A stretch of DNA of 64,000 bases, taken from Sphingomonas sp. GC_Shp_5 (GTDB lineage Bacteria > Pseudomonadota > Alphaproteobacteria > Sphingomonadales > Sphingomonadaceae). A program made the position numbers and the translations under genes. The DNA is taken from NCBI RefSeq assembly GCF_026540855.1, contig NZ_JALNUP010000004.1, positions 1 to 64,000 of the forward strand, read 5' to 3'. Shown here piece by piece: positions 26,850 through 35,674 of this stretch (its first letter is position 1; each line of letters starts with the position of its first letter). The notes below the pieces were generated by a model. The model was not told where the DNA came from and did not search any database. It saw nothing but the letters and a program-made list of their open reading frames with translations.

Positions 26850-29800
26850 TCATTCGGCGGCGATGAGGCTTTCCGCGCCACCGAGATCGACCGACACCAG
26901 CCGGCTGACCCCCTGTTCGATCATGGTCACGCCGAACAGCCGGTGCATGCGGCTCATCGTCACCGCATTGTGGGTGACGATCAGGTAACGGGTGTTGGTC
27001 TCGCGCGCCATGCGATCGAGCAGGTCGCAGAACCGCTCGATATTGGCATCGTCGAGCGGCGCATCGACCTCGTCGAGCACGCAGATCGGCGCCGGATTGG
27101 TCAGGAACAGCGCGAAGATCAGCGCCACCGCGGTCAGCGCCTGCTCGCCGCCCGACAGCAGGGTGAGCGACTGGAGCCGCTTGCCGGGCGGCTGGGCCAT
27201 GATCTCGAGCCCCGCTTCGAGTGGATCATCCGAATCGATCAGCGCGAGATGCGCCTGACCGCCGTTGAACAAGGTGGTGAACAGGCGGCGGAAATGGCCG
27301 TCGACTGCCTCGAACGCGGCAAGCAGGCGCTGGCGTCCCTCGCGGTTGAGCGTCCCGATCGAGCCGCGCAGGCGGTTGACCGCCTGGCCGAGCTCGTCGC
27401 GCTCACGGGCGTTGCCGAGGCTGGCCGATTCGAGATCGGCGAGTTCCTGCTCGGCGACGAGGTTGACCGGGCCGATCCGCTCGCGCTCCAGCGTCAGCCG
27501 CTCATGCGTGCCCGCTTCGTCGGTGGGGCTGCGGACGGTGTCGCTGACAAAGCCGAGCCGCTCGGGCAGCACCGGCGCCGGGCATTCGAACCGCTCGCCG
27601 GCGAGGCGGCCCATCTCCACCCGCCGCAGCTCCTGATTCTCCCGGCGCGCGACCGCGCCGGCGCGGGTCTCGCGAGCGCGGGCGAGCGCCTCCCCGGTGC
27701 GGCGATGCGCGTCGTCGGTGGTGCGTAGCGCCAGCTCGGCGTCGCGTTCGGCGGCCGCGAGCGTGTCGGCGGCGGTACGGGCGGCGGCGTGTTCGCTCTC
27801 CAGCGCGGCGATGGTGGCGTCGAGTGCCGCAGGACGATCGGCGATCGCGTCGGCTTCCTCGGCGAGCGCGGCGTCGCGCTTGTCCATGTCGGCGATGCGC
27901 TTGGCGGCCTCGCCGGCGCGCGATCGCCAGCTGCGCCCGTCCGCTTGCGCCGCGGCGAGCCGCTCGCGATTGGCCTGCACCGCCCGGTCGAGCGCGCCCC
28001 GTTCGCCGCGTGCCTGGGCGACGTCGGTGCGGCGCCGGTCGGCATCATGGCCGAGGCTGGCGACCGCGGCGGCGCTGTCACGGCCATCGGGAAGGGCGTC
28101 GCGCGCCGCACGCGCGGCGGCGAGCTCGGCGGCGGCATCCCCGGTGTCGGCAGCAACCCGGGCGGCGCGGGCGTCGAGATCGGCGCGCTGACCGGCGAGC
28201 CGCTCGAGCGCGGCAATAGCCCGATCCTCGCTGCGCTGCGCGTCGCGGCCATCCTGGTCGGCACGCTGGAGCCCGGTACGCGCGGCCTGAGCGGCGGCGC
28301 GCGCGGCGGCGATCTGCGCGTCGATCGCGGCGCGGGCGGCATCGGCCGCCTCGACCGCCGTGGCGGCGGCCGGCCGTGCCGCCTGCAACGCCTTCAGCCG
28401 GTTGAGCCGTTCGAGCCGTTCCGCGGCGGCGGCGCCGCTGCCGGCCGCGACGAACCCGTCCCAGCGGCGCAGCAGCCCGGCGCGGGTGACGAGCCGCTGG
28501 CCGACGCTGAGCGGCTGGTCGGCGTCCTCATCGACCACGAACGATTGCTGCAGGCGGCGCGCCAGGCTGGCCGGCGCCGCGACATGATCGGCGAGGCTGG
28601 CGGTGCCGGGCGGCGGCGGCGGATCGCCCTCGGTGGGCGCGGCCCCATGCCAGGCGTCGAGCCCTGTTTCGAGGTCGTCGCCGAGCGCCGCGGCCAGCGC
28701 GCGTTCATAGCCGGGAGCAGGGTGGATATGGTCGAGTAGCCGGTCGCGGCCGCTGCGCTGCGTGGCGCGGGTCAGCGCCGCGACCTCGCTGTCGATTGCA
28801 GCGAGCTCGGCGCGGGCGACGGCGCGGGCATTCTCCGCGGCATCGCGGCCGGCGATCGCCGCACGCTCGGCGGTGTCCGCCTCGGTGAGCGCGGCGCGGG
28901 CGTGTTCGGCAGCGATGGCGGCGCTGGTGCGGCGGTGGGCAGCGTCGTCGCGCTCGGCGGCCAGCGGCTCGGAGCGGCCCAGCGCCGCGACCGCCGCGGC
29001 GATCGCGGCGCGGTAGCGCTCGCCGCGATCGGCGCGAGCCTGGGCGGCGGCGAGCGCGGCGGTGGCGACGCGCGCCTCCGCGGCCTCACTCGCCTGGCGG
29101 CTCAGCGCCTGGGCGAGCGCGACCTCGGCATCGCGGGCGTGGCGCTCGGCCTCGGCGAGCGCGGCGTCGAGCCGCGGTGCGACATCGGCTGCGCCGCCGA
29201 TCGCCGCATCGAGCGCCTTGATCTCCTCGGCAAGGCGGGCGAGCGCGTCGGCGGCGTCGGCGGCGAGCGTGCCCTCGCGGGCGCGATCCTCGGCGATGCG
29301 GCGGCGCTGATCGGCCAGCTCGCTCACTCGCCGTGCGGCGGCGTCGCGCTCGGTGCGCAGCGCGGCAAGCCGGTGCCCGGCCTCGCTCGCCTGGTCGCGT
29401 GCGGCGAGCGCCGCCTGGCGCGCCTTGGCGACCGCCGCGACGCCGATTTCCCGCGCGGCCGCGGCCTCGCGCTCGGCGACGCTGGCAACCTCCACCGCGG
29501 CGTCGCTCGCCTGCGCCTCGGCCTTGGCGGCATCGGCGGCGGCGACGGCGTCGCGCCAGCGCGCGAAGATCATCCGCGCCTCGGCGACCCTGATCTGCTC
29601 GGACAGGGCACGATAACGTTCCGCTTGCCGCGCCTGACGGCGCAGCGCGGCGGCGCGGGCATCCTGGTCGGCGATCACCTCGTCGAGCTTGGCGAGATTG
29701 GCCTCGGTGGCGCGCAATTTGGCCTCGGCATCGCGGCGGCGGACGTGAAGGCCGGCGATCCCAGCGGCCTCCTCGAGCATCGCGCGCCGGTCGGCGGGCT

Positions 29801-30248
29801 TGGCGGCGATCACCGCGCCGATGCGGTTCTGGCTGACCAAAGCCGGCGAATGCGCGCCGGTGGCGGCATCGGCGAACAGCAGCGACACGTCCTTGGCGCG
29901 GACGTCGCGACCATCGATGCGATAGGCGCTGCCGGCGCCGCGTTCGATCCGGCGCACCACCTCGCGCTCGTCGGGGCCATCGGGGCCGTCGATCTCGGCG
30001 AGGATCGACACCTCGGCGAAGTCGCGCGGCGGGCGGGTGGCGGTGCCGGCGAAGATCACATCCTCCATGCCGGCGCCGCGCAGCGATTTCGCGCTGTTCT
30101 CGCCCATCGTCCAGCGCAGCGCTTCGAGCAGATTGGATTTGCCGCAGCCGTTGGGGCCGACGACGCCGGTCAGCCCGCGCTCGATCCGCAGGTCGGCGGC
30201 GTCGACGAAGCTCTTGAACCCGGCGATCCGCAGTCGCTTGATCTGCAT
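26850..30248 (-). CDS. smc: Chromosome segregation ATPase SMC
   Basis: SMC dimers organise and segregate the chromosome. The 1132-residue protein has the N-terminal Walker A GPNGCGKS (residues 31-38), QNRIG-type Q-loop region, long Ala/Arg/Glu-rich coiled coils flanking a hinge near the middle (about residues 490-640), and the C-terminal signature LLSGGEQALTAVAL with Walker B CVLDEVDAPLDD. It is first in the minus-strand order DUF721, DsbA, DsbA, smc (transcribed right to left, smc last), a common sphingomonad arrangement. ScpA and ScpB are not in the window. Confidence 0.96.
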   Translation of the reverse strand: MQIKRLRIAGFKSFVDAADLRIERGLTGVVGPNGCGKSNLLEALRWTMGENSAKSLRGAGMEDVIFAGTATRPPRDFAEVSILAEIDGPDGPDEREVVRRIERGAGSAYRIDGRDVRAKDVSLLFADAATGAHSPALVSQNRIGAVIAAKPADRRAMLEEAAGIAGLHVRRRDAEAKLRATEANLAKLDEVIADQDARAAALRRQARQAERYRALSEQIRVAEARMIFARWRDAVAAADAAKAEAQASDAAVEVASVAEREAAAAREIGVAAVAKARQAALAARDQASEAGHRLAALRTERDAAARRVSELADQRRRIAEDRAREGTLAADAADALARLAEEIKALDAAIGGAADVAPRLDAALAEAERHARDAEVALAQALSRQASEAAEARVATAALAAAQARADRGERYRAAIAAAVAALGRSEPLAAERDDAAHRRTSAAIAAEHARAALTEADTAERAAIAGRDAAENARAVARAELAAIDSEVAALTRATQRSGRDRLLDHIHPAPGYERALAAALGDDLETGLDAWHGAAPTEGDPPPPPGTASLADHVAAPASLARRLQQSFVVDEDADQPLSVGQRLVTRAGLLRRWDGFVAAGSGAAAAERLERLNRLKALQAARPAAATAVEAADAARAAIDAQIAAARAAAQAARTGLQRADQDGRDAQRSEDRAIAALERLAGQRADLDARAARVAADTGDAAAELAAARAARDALPDGRDSAAAVASLGHDADRRRTDVAQARGERGALDRAVQANRERLAAAQADGRSWRSRAGEAAKRIADMDKRDAALAEEADAIADRPAALDATIAALESEHAAARTAADTLAAAERDAELALRTTDDAHRRTGEALARARETRAGAVARRENQELRRVEMGRLAGERFECPAPVLPERLGFVSDTVRSPTDEAGTHERLTLERERIGPVNLVAEQELADLESASLGNARERDELGQAVNRLRGSIGTLNREGRQRLLAAFEAVDGHFRRLFTTLFNGGQAHLALIDSDDPLEAGLEIMAQPPGKRLQSLTLLSGGEQALTAVALIFALFLTNPAPICVLDEVDAPLDDANIERFCDLLDRMARETNTRYLIVTHNAVTMSRMHRLFGVTMIEQGVSRLVSVDLGGAESLIAAE

Positions 30249-30301
30249 GTCAGGCGCGCGTCCACGCCATGGCGAGCCGCCGGGTCAAGGTCAGTCGCAG
30301 G

Positions 30302-31030
30302 TCAGGCGCCGGCGGCCTTGATCGCCTGCTGCAGCTGATCCCAGCCGATCGCGTCGAGCTTCTTGCCGTTGAGGATGAAGGTCGGCGTGCCGGTAACGGT
30401 GCCGTCGGCGCTCTTGTCCTGGGTCTGCTTGGTCCAGCGATCGATCTGGCTCATATCGGCGAGGCACGCCTTCGCCTTGGCCTCGGGGATGCCGCGCTGC
30501 TTGGCGAAATCGACCAGGCCCATCTGCGTCGCCATCATCGCGATCGCATCCTGCGGCTTGGCGGTCTGCAACTGCTGCTGGAGCGCCGGCGGCATCTTCT
30601 GGAGGCCGTCGTTGAAGCCCTGCTGGTTCTGGTACATCTGCTCGAGGATCGGGAAGAAGGCGAGATCGTCGACGCAATTGCCGAGCAGCGCCGGCGGCAG
30701 ATCGGGTGCGCCATGGACCAGGAACTCGCGATATTCGAAGCTGACCTTGCCGCTGGCGACGAACTTGTTGAACAAGGTCTCATAGCCGTCGCGCGCGACC
30801 TGGCCGCACATCGGGCACAGCCGCGAGCCATATTCGACGAGCTTGATCGGCGCATCGGGGTTGCCGACGACATGGCCCTCGGCGGTCTTGCTGACCGTCT
30901 CGTTCCAGGTCTTGCCGGCAGGTGCGGCGGCGGCGGCGACCGGCGCGGCGGGGGTGCTCGAATTGCCTTCCTGCTTGTTGCAGGCGGCGAGCGCCAGCGG
31001 CAGCAGGACGAGCGAGGCGAGAAGCTTCAT
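30302..31030 (-). CDS. DsbA-family thiol oxidoreductase, lipoprotein
   Basis: A 242-residue product with a lipoprotein signal ending in the lipobox LALAAC, so probably membrane-anchored in the periplasm. A thioredoxin fold with an inserted helical domain follows. The redox motif is CPMC (GSRLCPMCGQVARDG), an unusual dipeptide between the cysteines compared with CPHC in the neighbour. The cis-Pro segment is GTPTFILNGKK. ATG 31030 with GGGGA upstream. DsbB encoded at 18.5 kb is a plausible reoxidant. Confidence 0.92.
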   Translation of the reverse strand: MKLLASLVLLPLALAACNKQEGNSSTPAAPVAAAAAPAGKTWNETVSKTAEGHVVGNPDAPIKLVEYGSRLCPMCGQVARDGYETLFNKFVASGKVSFEYREFLVHGAPDLPPALLGNCVDDLAFFPILEQMYQNQQGFNDGLQKMPPALQQQLQTAKPQDAIAMMATQMGLVDFAKQRGIPEAKAKACLADMSQIDRWTKQTQDKSADGTVTGTPTFILNGKKLDAIGWDQLQQAIKAAGA

Positions 31031-31053
31031 CGGGGAACTCCAGTTGGGACGCG

Positions 31054-31731
31054 TCACTTGGCGCCGCGGGCGCGAAGCGTGGTTTCGAGCTCGGCCCAAT
31101 GGACATTGGGCTGCTGCACGTTGTTGAGATAGAAGGTCGGCGTGCCCTGGACCTCGATCGGGGCATCGCCGGTCATCTTGGTAATGCGGTCGACCTCGGC
31201 CTTGTTGGCGAAACAGGCGTTGACCTGGGCGGGGCTGAGGCCGCGCGCGCGCATCGCCGCGGTGAGGCCGGAGCCATCGGCGAGCGCCCGCGCCTGCTGC
31301 ACCGTCGGCAGCCGCGCGACCTCGGGATGCGCCTGCACGTAAGTGTCGAGCACCGGCACCCATTTGTCTTGGGTCGCGAACACCGCCGCCGAGGCACCGG
31401 CGAAGCCGCGGGTGCCGAAGCAGCGGGCGAGGATCGCGGCGCCGAGATCCATCGGATCGCGGATCAGGTGGCGATATTCGAGGCTGACCCTGCCGGACTT
31501 GATCATCTGGCCCTTGAGCACCGCCTCGCTCTCGCGCGAAAAGGCGCCGCAATGCGGGCAGGTGTAGCTGCTATATTCGATCAGCTTGAGCGGCGCAGCG
31601 GGATTGCCGAGCACGAAGGCGCCGGCCGGCGTCTCGCGCGTCACCGTCGTCCAGTCGGTGGGGGCGGCGGCGGTGAGCAGGCCGAGGCCGAGAACAGCGA
31701 GCGCGGCGCGCAAGGGGGCAGGAGTACGCAT
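31054..31731 (-). CDS. DsbA-family thiol:disulfide interchange protein
   Basis: A 225-residue periplasmic protein with a Sec signal (cleavage near LLTAAAP) and a DsbA-type fold. The active site is CPHC (SSYTCPHCGAFSRES), and GTPTFYLNNVQ is the cis-Pro loop. It shares overall organisation with the downstream lipoprotein, suggesting duplication, but uses the classical CPHC instead of CPMC and lacks a lipobox. It lies 3 bases downstream of the DUF721 gene and 23 bases upstream of the second DsbA, so the genes form an operon. Confidence 0.93.
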   Translation of the reverse strand: MRTPAPLRAALAVLGLGLLTAAAPTDWTTVTRETPAGAFVLGNPAAPLKLIEYSSYTCPHCGAFSRESEAVLKGQMIKSGRVSLEYRHLIRDPMDLGAAILARCFGTRGFAGASAAVFATQDKWVPVLDTYVQAHPEVARLPTVQQARALADGSGLTAAMRARGLSPAQVNACFANKAEVDRITKMTGDAPIEVQGTPTFYLNNVQQPNVHWAELETTLRARGAK

Positions 31732-31734
31732 GGA

Positions 31735-32259
31735 TCAGCCTATCTTGGGAATACCGCGGGTGGCGGCGACGCCGGCGGCCAGTGATTCGAGCACGGCGCG
31801 CAGCTCGGGATCGACGATGCCCTTCAATCCCTCACCGAGTTCGGGCGGCACCGCGGTCGGGTTGGTGCGCGGCGCCTTGGGAATGCGCTTGGCGACGTCG
31901 CCCTGGCGGATCTGCATCTTGGCGACCGCAGCATAGCCGAAGAAGCGGTTGACCCGCTCCATGATCTCGGGCGCGATATGCTGCATCATCGGCGCATGCG
32001 CGCCGCGCACCACCAGCGTCAGCACGCCGCCGCTCTTCTGCCCCATCGGAAAGCGGATCGATTCGGGGCTGGAGGCATTGGCCCAGCGCTCGCCGACGAT
32101 CTCGGGCCAGCGGCTGACGATAGAACTCTGCACGAATCCGAACCGCTTGAACGCCGCCCCACCGATCGCGGGCAGCAGTTCGGATACCGCCCGGGAGCGG
32201 TTCTGGCGTTGCGGTTCATCCTTCGGGGCGCGGGCGCGCTTGCTCATCGCGCCGCTCAT
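31735..32259 (-). CDS. DUF721 (DciA-like) protein
   Basis: A 174-residue basic protein with the DUF721 domain in its N-terminal two thirds (SELLPAIGGAAFKRFGF, IVSRWPEIVGERWANASSPESIRFP, VLTLVVRGAHAPMMQH). DciA, a DUF721 protein, loads the replicative helicase in bacteria lacking DnaC; whether this member does so is inferred. Starts at 32259 (MSGAMSK) or 32247 (MSKRAR). Only 14 bases separate it from the divergent mutY GTG, so the two promoters must overlap the coding ends. Confidence 0.85.
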   Translation of the reverse strand: MSGAMSKRARAPKDEPQRQNRSRAVSELLPAIGGAAFKRFGFVQSSIVSRWPEIVGERWANASSPESIRFPMGQKSGGVLTLVVRGAHAPMMQHIAPEIMERVNRFFGYAAVAKMQIRQGDVAKRIPKAPRTNPTAVPPELGEGLKGIVDPELRAVLESLAAGVAATRGIPKIG

Positions 32260-32273
32260 GCCATAGCGCGCGG

Positions 32274-33368
32274 GTGGACGCCACATCGACTTCTCAGCCT
32301 GAGGCCGTCGCGCCGGCACTGCTCACCTGGTACGACGGCCACCGCCGCGAGCTGCCGTGGCGTGCCCGCCCCGGCGCGGTGCCGGATCCCTATCGAGTGT
32401 GGCTGTCGGAGGTGATGCTCCAGCAGACCACCGTCGCCACCGTGCGCCCGCGGTTCGAGGCATGGGTGGCGCGCTGGCCGGATTTCGCCAGCCTCGCCAG
32501 CGCGCGCGACGAGGACGTGATGGCGGCCTGGGCGGGGCTTGGCTATTATGCCCGGGCGCGCAACCTGGTCGCGGCGGCCAAGGCAGTAGTCGCCGATCAT
32601 GGCGGGGTGTTCCCGCCGACCGAGGCCGAGCTGCGCACGCTTCCCGGGCTTGGCGCCTATACCGCCGCGGCGGTGGCGGCGATCGCCTTCGGCCAGCGTG
32701 CGGTGGTGGTCGACGCCAATGTCGAGCGGGTGGTGGCGCGGTTGTTCGCGATCGCGACGCCGCTGCCGGGCGCGCGGCCCGCGATCCGCGCCGCCGCCGA
32801 TCTGGTCACGCCCGCAACCCGCGCCGGCGATTTCGCCCAGGCGATGATGGACCTTGGCGCGACGATCTGCACCTCGCGCCGCCCGCGCTGCCTGCTCTGT
32901 CCGCTGCGCGACCACTGCCAGGGCTTTCGCGACGGCGACCCCGAGCGCTTACCGGTCAAGGCCACCAAGCGCGCGCGGCCGCAGCGTTACGGCACGCTGT
33001 TCTGGCTCGAGCGCGACCGCGGGCGCGGCGGCAACGCCGGCCCCGAGGTGCTGCTGGTGCGGCGGCCGGACAAGGGCCTGCTCGGCGGCATGCGCGCGCT
33101 GCCGACCGGGCCCTGGATCGAGCAGCCCCCCGGCCTTGCCGAGGCGCCGATGGCGGCCGAGTGGCGGCTGCTCGACGAGGGCGTCGAGCATGGCTTCACC
33201 CATTTCGATATCGGCCTTGCGATAGCGGTAGCCACGGCCCCCGCCGATCGGGCAGACAGCGCCGGCGAACCGGGCGGGGAATGGTGGCCGATCGCCGATC
33301 TGGCGGCGGCTGGCCTGCCGACGCTGTTCGCCAAGGCCATCCCGGCCGTGAGGAGGAGTGACCGATGA
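32274..33368 (+). CDS. mutY: Adenine DNA glycosylase MutY
   Basis: MutY removes adenine mispaired with 8-oxoguanine. The 364-residue protein has the catalytic Glu46 (WLSEVMLQQTTV), the helix-hairpin-helix LPGLGAYTAAAVAAIAFG, the conserved Asp147 (VVVDANVERV) and the [4Fe-4S] ligands Cys199, Cys206, Cys209 and Cys215 (C-x6-C-x2-C-x5-C). A C-terminal NUDIX-like domain for 8-oxoG recognition follows from about residue 235. Start is GTG 32274. Its stop overlaps the ATG of the next gene. nudC lies two genes downstream. Confidence 0.96.
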   Translation: MDATSTSQPEAVAPALLTWYDGHRRELPWRARPGAVPDPYRVWLSEVMLQQTTVATVRPRFEAWVARWPDFASLASARDEDVMAAWAGLGYYARARNLVAAAKAVVADHGGVFPPTEAELRTLPGLGAYTAAAVAAIAFGQRAVVVDANVERVVARLFAIATPLPGARPAIRAAADLVTPATRAGDFAQAMMDLGATICTSRRPRCLLCPLRDHCQGFRDGDPERLPVKATKRARPQRYGTLFWLERDRGRGGNAGPEVLLVRRPDKGLLGGMRALPTGPWIEQPPGLAEAPMAAEWRLLDEGVEHGFTHFDIGLAIAVATAPADRADSAGEPGGEWWPIADLAAAGLPTLFAKAIPAVRRSDR

Positions 33369-34726
33369 AGCTTGTCCATCGCATCGCCGGCGTCGGCGTC
33401 GTTGCCCTGATCGCTACCGCCGCCTTCGGCCAGGCGCAGCGCCAGCCCCAGCTTCAGTCGCCGCCGCAGGGTGCGCCGCAATCGGGCGCGGCGGCGCCGT
33501 CACGCACGCTGCTGCCGGCCACCCAGGCGCTGTTCGAGGGCTATGTCCGCGACGGCAAGATGCCGGGCATCGTCGCCGCTTATGGCGTCGGCGATCTGCC
33601 GACGCTGTTCCCGGCGGCCGGCGCGATCAGCGCCGATCCGGGCGCGGCGGCAGCGGGGCCGGACACGTTGTGGCGGGTCTATTCGATGACCAAGCCGATC
33701 ACCGCGATGGCGGCGATGATCCTGATCGAGGAGGGCAAGATCGGCCTCGACGATCCGCTCGCCAAATACATCCCTGCGTTCAAGACCATGCGGGTCGCGA
33801 CCAGTCCCGATACCAGCCTCGATTCGGTGCCGGCGACCAAGCAGATCACCATCCGCAACCTGCTCACCCACACCGCCGGGCTGAGCTACAACATCAACGC
33901 CAAGGGGCCGCTGCTCAAGGAATATGAGCGGCTCGGCATTTTGCCGGCAACCGTCAACGCCACGCTCGAGCAGCAGATGCGCCGCGTCCGCCCGGCGACG
34001 CTCGAGGCGTTCGCCAATCAGGTCGCCAAGGCGCCGCTGATCGCCGAGCCGGGCACCACCTGGCATTATTCGATCGGCCTCGACGTGATGGGGCGGGTGA
34101 TCGAGGTGGCGAGCGGGATGCCGTTCGACCGTTTCGTCCAGACCCGCATCTTCGATCCGCTCAAGATGAGCTCGAGCTATTGGACGGTCCCGGCGTCCCA
34201 GGTCGGCCGGTTCGCGACCAACTATACCTTCGTCGGTGATACGATGAGCCCGATCGATCCGGCGCGCTACTCGCCCTGGCTTCAGCCGCCGAGCTTCCCT
34301 TATGGCGGCGCCGGGCTGGTGATGTCGGCGCGTGATTATGATCGCTTCCTCCACATGCTCCAGGACGAGGGTACATTGGATGGCGTGCGGATCATGAAGC
34401 CCGAAACCGTGCGTCTTGCGATGTCCAACCTCCTCCCTGCCGGCGTCACCTTCTCCGGCGTCGCCGGCACCACCGGCGGCACCCAGGCGACCGCGCCGAT
34501 GGGCTATGGCGCGGGTGGTTCGGTATATTTGGCCGATGGTCCCGGCGGGATGCCGTCAAAGGGCACCTATGGCTGGGGCGGCGCGGCCGGGACGATCGCC
34601 TTCGTCGATCCCGCCAGGCATTTCCGCGGCACGATCATGGTCAACTACTTTCCGTCGGATCGCTGGCCGGTGCGCAAGGAGGCGGTGACCGCGCTGGTCC
34701 AGGACATGGCACGGTTACGGCGATGA
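33365..34726 (+). CDS. Serine hydrolase, class C beta-lactamase / esterase fold
   Basis: A 453-residue secreted or periplasmic hydrolase with a signal peptide (cleavage near TAAFGQAQ). The nucleophile motif SxxK is SMTK in WRVYSMTKPITA. The second motif position reads HYSIGLDVMG (YSI where beta-lactamases have YxN). KGTYGWGGAAGT probably supplies the third motif. Members include penicillin-binding-like carboxypeptidases, esterases and lactamases; the YSI change argues against a true AmpC lactamase. It overlaps mutY at its start and nudC at its end by ATGA junctions, so all three are one operon. Confidence 0.9.
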   Translation: MKLVHRIAGVGVVALIATAAFGQAQRQPQLQSPPQGAPQSGAAAPSRTLLPATQALFEGYVRDGKMPGIVAAYGVGDLPTLFPAAGAISADPGAAAAGPDTLWRVYSMTKPITAMAAMILIEEGKIGLDDPLAKYIPAFKTMRVATSPDTSLDSVPATKQITIRNLLTHTAGLSYNINAKGPLLKEYERLGILPATVNATLEQQMRRVRPATLEAFANQVAKAPLIAEPGTTWHYSIGLDVMGRVIEVASGMPFDRFVQTRIFDPLKMSSSYWTVPASQVGRFATNYTFVGDTMSPIDPARYSPWLQPPSFPYGGAGLVMSARDYDRFLHMLQDEGTLDGVRIMKPETVRLAMSNLLPAGVTFSGVAGTTGGTQATAPMGYGAGGSVYLADGPGGMPSKGTYGWGGAAGTIAFVDPARHFRGTIMVNYFPSDRWPVRKEAVTALVQDMARLRR

Positions 34727-35583
34727 TCGGCTTTACCGGCAGCCCGCTCGATCGCGCCGATCGCCTGCGCCACGACCCGGCGGCGCTGGCCGCGGCGCGA
34801 GCCGATCCTGCCGCGCGGCTGCTGGTGATGCACGGCTATGATCCGCTGGTGACGACGGACGGGTGTCTCGGCTGGGTGCCGCTCGCCGAGGCGCCCGCCG
34901 GCGCCGAGCTGGCGCTGCTCGGGCTCGCTGCTGATTGCCCGCGGTTCGCCGCGGTCACCGGCGAGCGGGCGCCGCGGGGGCGCAGCCCGGCGCTGTTCGC
35001 GGCGCTCGACGACTTGCGGCCGGGCGAGGCGGCAACCTATGCCGCGGCGCGCTCGCTGCTCGATTGGCACGCCCGCCACCGCTTCTGCGCCAATTGCGGC
35101 GCCGAAACGGCGCTGTTCCGCGCCGGCTGGGGGCGGCAATGCGGCAATTGCGGCACCGAGCATTTTCCGCGGACCGATCCGGTGGTGATCATGATCGCCG
35201 AGCATGACGGGCGGGCCTTGCTTGGCCGTCAGGCCGCCTTCCCGCCGGGGCGCTATTCGGCGCTGGCGGGGTTCCTCGAGCCCGGCGAATCGATCGAGGA
35301 GGCGGTTGCCCGCGAGCTCGGCGAGGAGGCCGGGATCCGCGTGCACGACGTGCGCTACGTCGCCAGCCAGCCCTGGCCTTTCCCCTCGTCGCTGATGATC
35401 GCCTGCATCGCGCAGGCCGAGGATGACGCGATCACGCTCGACACCCATGAACTCGAGGACGCCAAATGGGTGTCGCGCGCCGAGGTGAGGGCGGTGCTCG
35501 CCGGCGAACCCGGCTCGTTCCTGCCGCCGCCGCCCTATGCGATCGCGCACTCGCTGCTGACGGTGTGGGCAGGCGAGGCCTAG
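34723..35583 (+). CDS. nudC: NAD(+) diphosphatase / NAD-cap decapping enzyme NudC
   Basis: NudC hydrolyses NAD(H) to NMN(H) and AMP and removes NAD caps from RNA. The 286-residue protein has the family's zinc ribbon (CANCG...CGNCG), the Nudix box GFLEPGESIEEAVARELGEEAGI (written here as GFLEPGESIEE followed by AVARELGEEAG), and the NADH-specific SQPWPFPSSLM motif just after it. It overlaps the preceding hydrolase by 4 bases (ATGA). With mutY in the same operon, two nucleotide-damage or turnover enzymes are co-expressed. Confidence 0.95.
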   Translation: MIGFTGSPLDRADRLRHDPAALAAARADPAARLLVMHGYDPLVTTDGCLGWVPLAEAPAGAELALLGLAADCPRFAAVTGERAPRGRSPALFAALDDLRPGEAATYAAARSLLDWHARHRFCANCGAETALFRAGWGRQCGNCGTEHFPRTDPVVIMIAEHDGRALLGRQAAFPPGRYSALAGFLEPGESIEEAVARELGEEAGIRVHDVRYVASQPWPFPSSLMIACIAQAEDDAITLDTHELEDAKWVSRAEVRAVLAGEPGSFLPPPPYAIAHSLLTVWAGEA

Positions 35584-35600
35584 TCCTGCTCGACCTCTGT

Positions 35601-35657
35601 CATCCCGGCGGAAGCCGCGATATCGTGCGGCTCTTGCCCTGCTCAACCGCCGGGATG
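35601..35657. repeat. Inverted repeat, possible terminator, related to GTCATCCCAGCG family
   Basis: Arms CATCCCGGCGG and CCGCCGGGATG form an 11-bp perfect inverted repeat around about 35 bases, preceded by GT so that the left end reads GTCATCCCGGCGG. It lies between the convergent nudC and pheA stops, fitting a shared terminator. The core differs from the main repeat family (CGGCGG rather than CAGCG), so it may be a diverged copy or a separate type. Confidence 0.65.
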
Positions 35658-35674
35658 GCGGCTGTCGGCAGGAC

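Noticed and set aside
28902-30338. A 478-codon plus-strand frame opposite smc
   Set aside because: Shadow of the Ala/Arg-rich coiled-coil codons of smc.
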